A stretch of DNA of 10,345 nucleotides, from assembly GCA_021826765.1 (NCBI GenBank), contig JAKAYK010000032.1, positions 1 through 10,345 on the forward strand. Direction: 5' to 3'. The notes beneath the pieces are model-generated. The model searched no databases, had not been told where the DNA came from, and was given only the letters and a program-made list of their open reading frames with translations. Made by a program: the position numbers and the translations under genes. This document shows, piece by piece, positions 1-6,353 of this stretch. This stretch comes from Thermoplasmata archaeon (lineage in GTDB: Archaea > Thermoplasmatota > Thermoplasmata > Thermoplasmatales > Thermoplasmataceae). Within the stretch, counting starts at the first letter, position 1. Every line of letters begins with the position of its first letter.

Positions 1-2
1 GA

Positions 3-191
3 AACTCCATCATGACGGAGTATAACTGCCCCATATTCAAAATTGCCTCCAGGTTTCCTGTAACATGCCAACTGGAGACAGATATGTTCAACAAAGTGAT
101 GATGATGGATGTGGAAAATAACCACAGGCAGATAGATGGAGTTGATTGCTGCGTATTCTCCCTCAAAAGGAGAAAAGAGACATACCTATAA
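3..191 (+). CDS. C-terminal part of an ArsR/SufR-like (COG2345-type) transcriptional regulator, 5' truncated by window edge
   Basis: An open frame enters from the window edge and stops at TAA 189-191, leaving 62 residues. The visible part reads NCPIFKIA, then a second Cys after exactly 12 residues (C-x12-C), then E-x3-F and a late CC pair followed by VF. Cysteines with this spacing, with a final Cys before a hydrophobic pair, are typical of the C-terminal sensor domain of COG2345-type winged-helix regulators. SufR relatives use such cysteines to bind an Fe-S cluster. The third SufR cysteine (C-x13-C) is not visible here, so cluster binding is uncertain. The DNA-binding winged helix would lie upstream, outside the window. 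It has the same orientation as rps8e but is separated from it by 65 nt containing promoter-like sequence, so the two are probably separate transcription units. The family assignment rests on a short tail only. Confidence 0.6.
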   Translation, partial: NSIMTEYNCPIFKIASRFPVTCQLETDMFNKVMMMDVENNHRQIDGVDCCVFSLKRRKETYL

Positions 192-211
192 AATCAGTGC
201 AGTATGTGGAA

Positions 212-253
212 AAGTTTAAACCATTGCTATTATAAACCCCCTATACAGGTGAT
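212..253 (+). promoter_or_regulatory. Promoter and SD of rps8e-srp19
   Basis: Two AT-rich TATA candidates are visible: AAGTTTAAA at 212-220 and TATTATAAA at 228-236. The first would start transcription near 241 and give a short leader containing AGGTGAT (247-253), a good SD match, 3 nt before the TTG start. The second would start transcription at about the TTG itself and remove the SD. The clear SD favours the first. Both positions are sequence-based guesses. Confidence 0.5.
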
Positions 254-256
254 AAT

Positions 257-634
257 TTGGGAAGATTTCAAGGCACATCACTGACTAAACCGTCCGGTGG
301 AAAGAGAAGAAGTTCAAGATCAAAGAGAAGATCTGAAATAGGAAGAGAGGCAACACTCACAAGAATCAACATTACTCAGAGAAAGGTCCTGAGAATTAGA
401 GGAGGTGCTGAAAAAACAGTGCTTCTTAACTCTAACCAGGTGAATCTTTATGACCCTAAAACAAAGAAGACAGTTGCTTCAAAGATAGTGACCGTTAAGG
501 AAAACCCTGCAAATCCCCACTATGTGCAGAGGAATATAATGAACAGAGGAACAGTTATAGAAACTGAGAAGGGACTTGCGAGAATTACATCCAGGCCTGG
601 CCAGGATGGAGTCATTAATGCAGTGCTTCTATGA
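257..634 (+). CDS. rps8e: Small ribosomal subunit protein S8e
   Basis: S8e is an archaeal/eukaryotic-specific protein of the small ribosomal subunit that binds 16S rRNA. The 125-residue product matches the family along its full length. It has an N-terminal GRFQGTSLTKPSGGKRR, a basic RSKRRSEIGRE segment, the RIRGG motif near residue 48, KENPAN in the middle, NRGTVIETEKGLARITSRPGQDG near the end, and a terminal NAVLL. Family members are usually about 120-135 residues. The start is a TTG codon, supported by the SD AGGTGAT just upstream and by the protein beginning exactly where S8e normally begins (M-G-R-x-Q-G). No ATG in frame gives a better N-terminus. The stop TGA overlaps the ATG of the SRP19 gene (ATGA), so the two are co-transcribed and probably translationally coupled. 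Confidence 0.97.
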   Translation: MGRFQGTSLTKPSGGKRRSSRSKRRSEIGREATLTRINITQRKVLRIRGGAEKTVLLNSNQVNLYDPKTKKTVASKIVTVKENPANPHYVQRNIMNRGTVIETEKGLARITSRPGQDGVINAVLL

Positions 635-882
635 AAGTCACACTGTATTCACAGTATTTTAACCCAAAAATTACCCGGCGCCTGGGACGAAAAGTCAATA
701 TTGAAACTGCAAAAAAATTTTCGGATGAGAAGCTTTCTGAAATATTAAGGCAGATGCGGGTTGAATATGAAGTTAGAGAAGGCGCTTATTCAAGAATTCC
801 ATATGAAAAATGCAATATTTACGTTATTGAATCAAACGTTAGGAAGACAACACTTATCAAGATGATAGAAAGAAAGATTTAG
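631..882 (+). CDS. srp19: Signal recognition particle 19 kDa subunit (SRP19)
   Basis: SRP19 binds helices 6 and 8 of archaeal 7S RNA and prepares it for SRP54, so it acts in co-translational targeting of membrane and secreted proteins. The 83-residue product has the family's opening pattern: an aromatic YSQYFNP segment followed by TRRLGRKV, corresponding to the YF/NP...SRxEGRRV RNA-binding loop. Then come a helical region (KFSDEKLSEILRQM), the central YEVREGAYSR element, and a basic C-terminus (NVRKTTLIKMIERKI). It is slightly short compared with typical archaeal SRP19 (roughly 90-100 residues) but complete. No good SD precedes the ATG; the ATGA overlap with rps8e suggests re-initiation by terminating ribosomes. 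Its TAG stop directly abuts the stop of convergent priL. Confidence 0.9.
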   Translation: MKVTLYSQYFNPKITRRLGRKVNIETAKKFSDEKLSEILRQMRVEYEVREGAYSRIPYEKCNIYVIESNVRKTTLIKMIERKI

Positions 883-1899
883 TCATGCTTTCTTTGGCAT
901 CCTCTTCTTTTTTATTGTGTAATAAGTGAGCGGGTGCTTCACCCTCTCATCTGCGCATAAGATATCGTCTCCCATATAGCATAGATGATTCGAACGAAGT
1001 GTTTCGCATTTCGGAGGGGTGTATTTTATACCGGAGATCAGCCCCATAATGTGCCTGACCTGGTATTCCGTTATTCTTGCGCTGAAATCAGGAACTGTCC
1101 CAAATATGGCCATTATATCTTCCTGCTTCATTCCTACCTTGTTCAGGAATGAAACCATTGCGAACCTTCCCATGTGAGGGAGATTGATTCCGTTCCTGAT
1201 GTCACTTATGTAATGCTTTATGCATGGAGGGAATGATTGCAGGTCTATGGGCCCCATCTCTGTTTCAATCTTGATATTCTGGGCCTTCTTTGCCAGGGAT
1301 TGGAATGATGATTCAAAATTTTCAAAAATTTCAAGTGCAACGTCCCTTTCAATGATCTCCATAAGGAACTTTATAAAAGAAACAGAGGCTTCCCTGATAA
1401 TTTTCCTGAGAATATCATCATCTATCAGGACAGAACCATCATCAATTGATTGATAAACAAGCCTGAATCTACTTCCAGAAATTTTTGTGCAGTATTTCGT
1501 GAATTCCCCCACTGGAGCGGTATAATTATTATCCATTACATTATAGAAAATGTGAAGTTCAAAAGTACCTGCCTTTAACGCAAGTTCCTCACCCGTAAAT
1601 TTCGACATGGATGTTTCAATTATGTCTCTGATCCTATAGATAACCCTTCCCGTGAGTGGTTCTGAATCTATGATTTTCAGAAACCAGGCTGCAAGTTGCA
1701 GATCTCTTTTATCAGATGCAAGATCTTTAAAAAGAGATGTTCGGAAAGCCTCGGGTTTAATGCCCTCACATACTGCATCAATGAACCTGAACATCAGATC
1801 AATTTTTTCAGAGAAAGAGCCAAAAGTATCCCCGGGACCATTAAGCATATTCCTGAAATACTCCTCTCCCGTTAATTTGTGGTTTTCCATTGAATTCAT
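883..1899 (-). CDS. priL: DNA primase large subunit PriL, iron-sulfur protein
   Basis: PriL is the regulatory subunit of the archaeal/eukaryotic heterodimeric primase. It partners the catalytic PriS in making primers at replication forks. The 338-residue protein has a helical N-terminal half and the conserved C-terminal Fe-S domain. The first cluster cysteine is C226 in FPPCIKHY. The family motif NLPHMGRFAMVSFLNK follows at about 239-254, then DFSARITEYQVRHIMG, then C298 (PPKC), C307 (HLC) and C315 (ILC). These are the four cysteines expected to hold one [4Fe-4S] cluster. The length is ordinary for archaeal PriL. The ATG at 1899 is backed by the SD GAGGTG at 1910-1905, 5 nt away; the later ATG (residue 4) is less well placed. 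The stop TGA is adjacent to the srp19 stop on the other strand. PriS is not in the window. Confidence 0.93.
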   Translation of the reverse strand: MNSMENHKLTGEEYFRNMLNGPGDTFGSFSEKIDLMFRFIDAVCEGIKPEAFRTSLFKDLASDKRDLQLAAWFLKIIDSEPLTGRVIYRIRDIIETSMSKFTGEELALKAGTFELHIFYNVMDNNYTAPVGEFTKYCTKISGSRFRLVYQSIDDGSVLIDDDILRKIIREASVSFIKFLMEIIERDVALEIFENFESSFQSLAKKAQNIKIETEMGPIDLQSFPPCIKHYISDIRNGINLPHMGRFAMVSFLNKVGMKQEDIMAIFGTVPDFSARITEYQVRHIMGLISGIKYTPPKCETLRSNHLCYMGDDILCADERVKHPLTYYTIKKKRMPKKA

Positions 1900-1904
1900 A
1901 TATG

Positions 1905-1910
1905 CACCTC
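1905..1910 (-). promoter_or_regulatory. SD of priL
   Basis: The minus strand reads GAGGTG, complementary to the archaeal 16S 3' end, with a 5-nt spacer (CATAT) before the ATG at 1899. This fixes the start and implies that the priL mRNA has a leader, unlike most first genes in this window. Confidence 0.7.
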
Positions 1911-1915
1911 AGGAA

Positions 1916-1940
1916 GAATATGTTTCAAATGAACATATTC
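1916..1940. repeat. Perfect inverted repeat in the priL leader
   Basis: The arms GAATATGTT (1916-1924) and AACATATTC (1932-1940) are exact reverse complements separated by 7 nt. The dyad lies in the 61-nt gap between pepQ and priL, just upstream of the priL SD. A TATA-like AAATATAAG (minus, 1968-1960) formed by the last codons of pepQ would place transcription start near 1939. The repeat is then either a 5'-terminal hairpin of the priL mRNA or an operator overlapping the start site. Confidence 0.6.
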
Positions 1941-1959
1941 TTTCCCCTTCGGATAAATG

Positions 1960-1968
1960 CTTATATTT
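1960..1968 (-). promoter_or_regulatory. Putative TATA box of priL, inside the 3' end of pepQ
   Basis: The minus strand reads AAATATAAG, overlapping the final codon and stop (ATA TAA) of pepQ. The expected start of transcription is about 25 nt downstream, near 1939. A second, weaker possibility is the TTTAT at about 1950-1957. Confidence 0.4.
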
Positions 1969-3040
1969 CTGTAATTTCTGGTGTAGCACCATGGCTTAAC
2001 TTTTCAAAGCCATTCTTCTTCACCAGAACGTCATCCTCTATTCTTACGCCAAACTTTCCCTGCATATAAATTCCAGGTTCATCTGTGACAGCCATATTCT
2101 CCTTCAGTGGGAAATCTGACCTGCTTGAGAGGGCCCCATGATCATGCACTTCAAGCCCTATGCCGTGTCCAAGCCCATGGATGAAGAGGCCCCTGTACTT
2201 GGTTGAATCGATTATTTCCCTTGCCTTGAGATCTATATCCTTTCCATTGGCCCCTTCTTTAATGAGACCCATGGATTCTTTCTGTGCCCTGTATACTATA
2301 TCATATACTTCCTTCATTTCAGGAGTGGCCCTTCCGAAGCAAGCAGTCCTTGTAACATCGGAACAGTATCCGTTGTACATAGCCCCATAATCAATCAGCA
2401 CTATGTCTCCTTTCTTCAGTCTCCTCTCTCCGGGTGAGTAATGGGGCTGGGATGAGTTTTCTCCAAAGCCTACTATGGTAGAGAACGATGGATCGTCAGC
2501 ACCATTCTTCATCATTTCATAAACAACCAGGGATGCAACCTCTTTCTCTGTCATCCCCTCCTTAAGCGATTCATGTACTTTTCCTATGGAATCACTGGCA
2601 ATCCTGGCCGCTTCCTTAATGTTGCTGATCTCCTCTGAATCCTTTATGATTCTTGCTTCCCCTATGGAAACAGAAATATCAACAAATTCCTTGTCTGGTA
2701 TAATCCTGAGAAGGTTCTTGTAACTTTCCAGTGTGAGGGAGGAATAATTGAGGCCGATAGTATTGTATTTTGAGAGGTCCTGCCTCATCATTTCCTCATA
2801 ATCTTTCATAGAATTGAAAATCTTTGTTTCAATTCCGGTTTTCTTTGCTGTTTCTTCTTCAAGAACTGAAGTGTATATGCATGCCTTATCCTGAGTGGCA
2901 ATAATGTATGAATGTTCAAAGATTCCCCCATGACTCTTTGTAATGTATTTGAATGTCTTGTCAATGGAGTTTTCCCCAGCATTCAGTATGAGAATTGCTT
3001 CAGCTTCTCTTGCAAAGTTGAAAAGGTCTTTGTAAGCCAT
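1961..3040 (-). CDS. pepQ: Xaa-Pro dipeptidase / Pro-specific aminopeptidase, M24B family
   Basis: This cytosolic metallopeptidase is predicted to cleave X-Pro bonds, finishing peptide breakdown. The 359 residues divide into an N-terminal creatinase-like domain (about 1-125) and a pita-bread catalytic domain (about 135-359). All five di-metal ligands are present: D217 in LIDYGA, D228 in CSDVTR, H292 in HGLGHGIG, E321 in TDEPGIY and E335 in VRIEDD. H200 in QPHYSPG and H299 in EVHDHG match other conserved catalytic-site histidines. The length is typical for archaeal prolidase-like proteins (about 350-360). Prolidase versus aminopeptidase P cannot be settled from sequence; the small N-terminal domain favours prolidase. 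No SD precedes the ATG, but a TATA box lies 25 nt upstream, so translation is probably leaderless. Confidence 0.93.
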   Translation of the reverse strand: MAYKDLFNFAREAEAILILNAGENSIDKTFKYITKSHGGIFEHSYIIATQDKACIYTSVLEEETAKKTGIETKIFNSMKDYEEMMRQDLSKYNTIGLNYSSLTLESYKNLLRIIPDKEFVDISVSIGEARIIKDSEEISNIKEAARIASDSIGKVHESLKEGMTEKEVASLVVYEMMKNGADDPSFSTIVGFGENSSQPHYSPGERRLKKGDIVLIDYGAMYNGYCSDVTRTACFGRATPEMKEVYDIVYRAQKESMGLIKEGANGKDIDLKAREIIDSTKYRGLFIHGLGHGIGLEVHDHGALSSRSDFPLKENMAVTDEPGIYMQGKFGVRIEDDVLVKKNGFEKLSHGATPEITEI

Positions 3041-3060
3041 AATTCTACATATGTTGTAAG

Positions 3061-3069
3061 TATATATTA
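3061..3069 (-). promoter_or_regulatory. TATA box of pepQ (leaderless start)
   Basis: The minus strand reads TAATATATA, with its centre 25 nt before the ATG at 3040. That spacing puts the transcription start on or next to the start codon, and no SD is present between them. Confidence 0.6.
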
Positions 3070-3120
3070 CCTATCAATCAGAGAAATATGGGAAAAAATT
3101 ATATTGCATCGCGATAAAAA

Positions 3121-3726
3121 CTATGCCATGTATTTTCTGCATACGCTGAAAAATTCCTGTGGCTTGTTCAGGTATACGGCATGCTTTCCACCCCTTATCA
3201 CTTCCAGATTGCTGTTTTTAAGGCTCTTAATGATGGATTCGACGCCATTGAGTGGTATAATATCATCCATATCGCCCCAAACAAATAATTTATTGCATGT
3301 GATATCAGAAAGATTGCTCTGATGAAACCATGCAGGAGCTACAAGTATCATACTGTTGAGCCTGTCACTGCAAAACGACCATGAATCAATAAGGATTCCG
3401 CCTCCCATTGAGGGGCCTATGGCAGTGCAGCTTTTTACGCCTGCGTGATCAAGGAAAGTGCAGATAAATTTCCCTGCGTTCAGAATCTGGCCTTCTCTGA
3501 TTCTGTATTCATCAAGAGGCTCTGATTTTCCAAATCCGGGATAATCAAGAAGAATCACCCTGTAGCCCATTGATGAGAATTGTTCTATGGCCCCTATGTT
3601 TACCCAATCAGCAGAGGAAAAAGAATATCCATGAAGAAGAAGAACGGTTTTTTTCTTTGAACCTTCTCCAGAATCAATATAAAAGATTTTTTTCCCCTTA
3701 ATCTCAAAGTAACTTCCCGGACCCAT
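3121..3726 (-). CDS. Alpha/beta hydrolase, small cap-less type
   Basis: A single-domain serine hydrolase of 201 residues. The fold markers occur in order. LLLHGYSFSS (about 29-38) forms the oxyanion turn. GYRVILLDYPGFGKS (about 54-68) follows. The nucleophile elbow is GPSMGG with S106. WGDMDDIIP carries the acid, probably D154, and GGKHAVY carries H182. This is a complete Ser-Asp-His triad. The strand after the elbow runs almost directly to the acid with no lid domain, so the protein is shorter than typical esterases (about 260-300) and resembles the compact ABHD14/CIB-like group. The substrate cannot be inferred. It is followed by pepQ on the same strand after 80 nt containing pepQ's own promoter, so they are probably separate transcripts. 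The ATG is probably leaderless. Confidence 0.88.
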   Translation of the reverse strand: MGPGSYFEIKGKKIFYIDSGEGSKKKTVLLLHGYSFSSADWVNIGAIEQFSSMGYRVILLDYPGFGKSEPLDEYRIREGQILNAGKFICTFLDHAGVKSCTAIGPSMGGGILIDSWSFCSDRLNSMILVAPAWFHQSNLSDITCNKLFVWGDMDDIIPLNGVESIIKSLKNSNLEVIRGGKHAVYLNKPQEFFSVCRKYMA

Positions 3727-3745
3727 GAAAATACATGAAATCTAA

Positions 3746-3755
3746 ACATATAAAT
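3746..3755 (-). promoter_or_regulatory. TATA box of the alpha/beta hydrolase gene (leaderless start)
   Basis: The minus strand reads ATTTATATGT, centred about 25 nt before the ATG at 3726. No SD is present. Confidence 0.6.
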
Positions 3756-3779
3756 CAATCGCATGCCAATTTCATTCGT

Positions 3780-3802
3780 TGCCGGGCACTGCAGGCACAG
3801 TG
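3780..3802. repeat. GC-rich dyad in the divergent promoter region
   Basis: CACTG (3787-3791) and CAGTG (3798-3802) form an inverted repeat, with an overlapping TGCC/GGCA pair (3780-3783 and 3794-3797) and a direct repeat of GGCAC. The patch is clearly more GC-rich than its surroundings. It sits between the TATA boxes of the hydrolase and the flavoenzyme genes, where a shared regulator could bind. The arms are short, so chance is possible. Confidence 0.3.
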
Positions 3803-3810
3803 ACAAAGAA

Positions 3811-3818
3811 AGTTAAAG
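3811..3818 (+). promoter_or_regulatory. Putative TATA element of the flavoprotein disulfide reductase gene
   Basis: AGTTAAAG is centred about 26 nt before the ATG at 3841, at the usual leaderless spacing, but it is a weak match to a TATA box. There is no SD before the ATG. Confidence 0.35.
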
Positions 3819-3840
3819 AATGCAGTTGTAATTTCAGAAA

Positions 3841-5151
3841 ATGAAACTTTTGGTGATTGGTGGTGGGGCGGCAGGCATGTCCGCTGCTTCAAAGGCGAAG
3901 AGAGAGAAACCAGAAATGGAGGTCACCGTGCTAGAGAGTGGCAATTTTGTCTCATATGCCCAGTGCGGGATACCCTATTATCTGTCAGGGATCGTTGAGA
4001 AACATGAAAATTTGGTTCATTATCCAATTAAAGAATTTGTGGAGAATAGGCATATTGGTGTCATGACGACCAAATCAGTTGAAAAAGTGAATTTCAGGGA
4101 AAAGAAAATTTATCTGAAGGAAGGACAGGAGATCTCGTACGATATTCTCGTGATTGCCACAGGTGCGTCCCCGAGGAAGAACAGATTTTACGGTATGAAA
4201 AATGTATTCTTCATAAGGAGTCTTGACGGTGCAATTGAAATCAGGAAACATCTGCATGGAAATAACATAGCAATAGTTGGGGATGGTATCCTTGGAATGG
4301 AAATGGCTGCGGAACTGGCTATCCACGGAAAGAATGTGTCGATGTATTCAAAACACAGTTCTCTTTTTCCAATGGTTGATTCAAGAATTACAGGAGAAAT
4401 GGTTGATTACTTTAGAAAACAGGTAAATGTAAATCTCAATTCAATGGTGGAAGACATCCAGGAAAATGATGGAACACTAAGATTGAAAGATTCAAATGGT
4501 TCGGTCCATGTTCATGATCATGTGATATTTGCAACAGGAATAACTCCAAACACCAGATTTCTGGAAGGAAGCGGGCTTAAATTGGATGAAACCGGACTCA
4601 TTGTGGTGGATGATGAGATGAAGACTTCCATTGAAAATGTTTATGCGGCAGGGGACTGTGCCACTTCATTCAACCGGATAACCGGGGTGCATGAATGGCA
4701 CCCACTTGCTCAGGTTGCCAACAAGATGGGCAGAGTCGCAGGATCAAATATTGCAGGGAAGATTATGCATTATAAGGGGGCCCTTGGAACAACCCTTGTC
4801 AAACTCTTTGATTATGAGATAGGATTCACGGGCCTCACTGCGGAAAAAGCAGTAAAGAATGGTTTCAATCCCGTGGAAATATTAGTTCAGGGTTTCAGCA
4901 GGGCAAAATATTACCCCGGAGGCACACTCATAAGACTCCTGATGGTATATGATCATGACACAGGCAGGATACTTGGTGCACAGATATGTTCAAAAGATGG
5001 TGGGGCATGGAGGCTTAACACACTGGAAACTGCAATTTATTCAGGCATGGACATGGAAACACTATTCTACAACGATCTTGGATACACACCACCATTCAGC
5101 CAGGTATGGGACCCAATAATTACAGGGGCAAGCCTTTCCATGAGGGATTGA
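3841..5151 (+). CDS. CoA-disulfide reductase-like FAD/NAD(P)H flavoprotein
   Basis: This is a pyridine nucleotide-disulfide oxidoreductase of the single-cysteine group (CoA-disulfide reductase, NADH oxidase, polysulfide reductase). It reduces CoA disulfide, or sulfur/oxygen, with NAD(P)H. Visible elements in the 436 residues are: the FAD-binding VIGGGAAG at 5-12; the redox-active C42 in SYAQCGIPY; ATGASP at 106-111; the NAD(P)H motif VGDGILG at 146-152; the second FAD motif NVYAAGDC at 267-273; and the C-terminal dimer domain with YNDLGYTPPFS at 410-420. The Y-x-PPFS motif is typical of CoA-disulfide reductases, where tyrosines from the partner subunit help catalysis. The length is normal (about 435-450). 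CoADR, NADH oxidase and sulfur-reducing activities share these motifs, so the substrate is unsettled. Its last 32 nt overlap the end of the convergent phosphatase gene. Confidence 0.9.
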   Translation: MKLLVIGGGAAGMSAASKAKREKPEMEVTVLESGNFVSYAQCGIPYYLSGIVEKHENLVHYPIKEFVENRHIGVMTTKSVEKVNFREKKIYLKEGQEISYDILVIATGASPRKNRFYGMKNVFFIRSLDGAIEIRKHLHGNNIAIVGDGILGMEMAAELAIHGKNVSMYSKHSSLFPMVDSRITGEMVDYFRKQVNVNLNSMVEDIQENDGTLRLKDSNGSVHVHDHVIFATGITPNTRFLEGSGLKLDETGLIVVDDEMKTSIENVYAAGDCATSFNRITGVHEWHPLAQVANKMGRVAGSNIAGKIMHYKGALGTTLVKLFDYEIGFTGLTAEKAVKNGFNPVEILVQGFSRAKYYPGGTLIRLLMVYDHDTGRILGAQICSKDGGAWRLNTLETAIYSGMDMETLFYNDLGYTPPFSQVWDPIITGASLSMRD

Positions 5152-5770
5152 TAGGCGCATACCAGTCTGGTTTCATGTTCACTGAAACTCTTGGATGGAA
5201 ATTTTTCCCATCATATTCCATTCCAAGGAAAGCACAGTTCAGGAAGGTTCTTGGCAGTGGATCAATATTGATGAAATTCTTGAGAAAAGCGCACATTGTT
5301 CCACCATGAGAAACAATCAATATATTTTTCCCGGATGATTCCTGAAAAATTTCCCTGAGTGCAGTGCTGACCCTCGCAATAAAGAGATCTGATTTTTCAA
5401 TTTCAGGAATTCTGTCGAAATCCTCAGAAAGGATTGTACCAGCATTTACACTAAACTTGTTCTTGATATCATTGGTGGTCATATTCAGTACTCCATCCAT
5501 CTCCCTCTCCTTAAGGTCATTTACTTGAATTGCCCTCCCTGCGTTTTCCGGGCCAATGGAATATGAAATTGTCTGGATGCACCTTATCTGAGGACTCGTG
5601 TAAATTGTGTCGAATTTCAGATTTTTGATACGTTTTCCGATATCTTCTGCCTGCCTGACGCCGTCCTCATTCAACCCCTCATAAAAATAATTACTCCAGT
5701 ATTTTTTACTGTTGGATACGGTTTCACCATGCCTGAGGAAAAATATATTTCCATAATGGTTCTGTGACAC
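5120..5770 (-). CDS. Histidine phosphatase superfamily protein (phosphoglycerate mutase-like)
   Basis: The protein belongs to the branch-1 histidine phosphatases and uses a phospho-histidine intermediate. The 216 residues show FLRHGET with catalytic H14 (R13 and H14 of the RHG motif) and LNEDGVRQAEDIG at about 33-45. They also show TSPQIRCIQT with phosphate-binding R63, LKERE with the probable acid E88, and VSHGGT with the second histidine H155. All core residues are present. The substrate (small phosphoester, sugar phosphate or protein phosphate) cannot be told; the family includes cofactor-dependent PGM, alpha-ribazole phosphatase and broad phosphatases. The start is GTG at 5770, chosen because a strong TATA box lies about 26 nt upstream and the next upstream ATG is out of frame. 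Translation would be leaderless with a GTG start. The 3' end overlaps the flavoprotein gene on the opposite strand. Confidence 0.87.
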   Translation of the reverse strand: MSQNHYGNIFFLRHGETVSNSKKYWSNYFYEGLNEDGVRQAEDIGKRIKNLKFDTIYTSPQIRCIQTISYSIGPENAGRAIQVNDLKEREMDGVLNMTTNDIKNKFSVNAGTILSEDFDRIPEIEKSDLFIARVSTALREIFQESSGKNILIVSHGGTMCAFLKNFINIDPLPRTFLNCAFLGMEYDGKNFHPRVSVNMKPDWYAPINPSWKGLPL

Positions 5771-5791
5771 AATATGGCATGAATAGTTGCC

Positions 5792-5801
5792 TTATATATT
5801 T
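5792..5801 (-). promoter_or_regulatory. TATA box of the histidine phosphatase gene
   Basis: The minus strand reads AAATATATAA, centred about 26 nt before the GTG at 5770, in the 44-nt gap after the flavin reductase stop. It implies a separate, leaderless transcript for the phosphatase. Confidence 0.6.
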
Positions 5802-5814
5802 GAGCGAAAACTGG

Positions 5815-6330
5815 TCAGTGCTTTATGACATCTCCAATGTGATGGAATTTTCCTCCATGGAAAACTAACGGTTTTTCGCCATCGCTGTAATATCCTTCCA
5901 GAACAATCCCATTGAATGCTGCATGATCACCAACCCTGAATTCACTTTCAACCTTGCATTCAAAGGCGCAGATTGCATTTTCGATTAATGGGGCCCTTAT
6001 CCTGCCTGATGGGAATGTACTGAATTTATATGCGGAAAGTTTATCTGTATCCCTGATGGAATAATTTCCTGCAATATGTGCAAGTTCTCCCTGTCGTTCA
6101 GAACAGTAGCTTAATCCAAATTCTCCACTATTCCTGATCATTTCATATGAACCACGCTCATAGCCGATAAAAATTGTTATCATGAATGGTTCAATGGATG
6201 AGCGTATGGTCCATTCTGCAGACATTACATTTATCCTGTCATCACTGGATGATGTTATGAGGGCCACTGTGGTTGTGGAAAAATCCTGAGCTTTTTCAAT
6301 GTCTTTTATCACAAGCCCTCCATGCATCAT
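5815..6330 (-). CDS. Flavin reductase-like, FMN-binding split-barrel protein
   Basis: The 171 residues fit the flavin reductase / flavoredoxin family, which binds FMN in a split beta-barrel and passes electrons from NAD(P)H or other donors to flavin or a partner protein. Supporting elements are TTTVALITSSSDDRINVMSAEW (about 19-40), which resembles the family's P-x-P-V-x-L-V-T-S...N-x-M-x-x-S-W opening, and ITIFIGYERGSYEMIRNSGEFGLSY (about 51-75). ENAICAFECKVESEFRVGDH (about 117-136) contains the conserved EC-V and GDH motifs. It follows msrA by 23 nt on the same strand and may be co-transcribed. The start is uncertain. ATG 6330 and ATG 6327 have no SD but have a TATA-like GATAAAAG about 24 nt upstream. 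A GTG at 6312 (residue 7) has GGAGGG just before it but with tight spacing. The physiological partner is unknown. Confidence 0.82.
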   Translation of the reverse strand: MMHGGLVIKDIEKAQDFSTTTVALITSSSDDRINVMSAEWTIRSSIEPFMITIFIGYERGSYEMIRNSGEFGLSYCSERQGELAHIAGNYSIRDTDKLSAYKFSTFPSGRIRAPLIENAICAFECKVESEFRVGDHAAFNGIVLEGYYSDGEKPLVFHGGKFHHIGDVIKH

Positions 6331-6353
6331 TGAAAAATAATTTTACGCTTTTA

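Noticed and set aside
3041..3060. ACATATGT palindrome before the pepQ start
   Set aside because: Eight AT-rich bases of symmetry are expected often in this composition, and it does not match the priL dyad beyond AACATAT.
2912..3322. A 136-codon + strand frame spanning the pepQ start and hydrolase end
   Set aside because: It overlaps two real genes on the opposite strand and the pepQ promoter, and its product has no family features.
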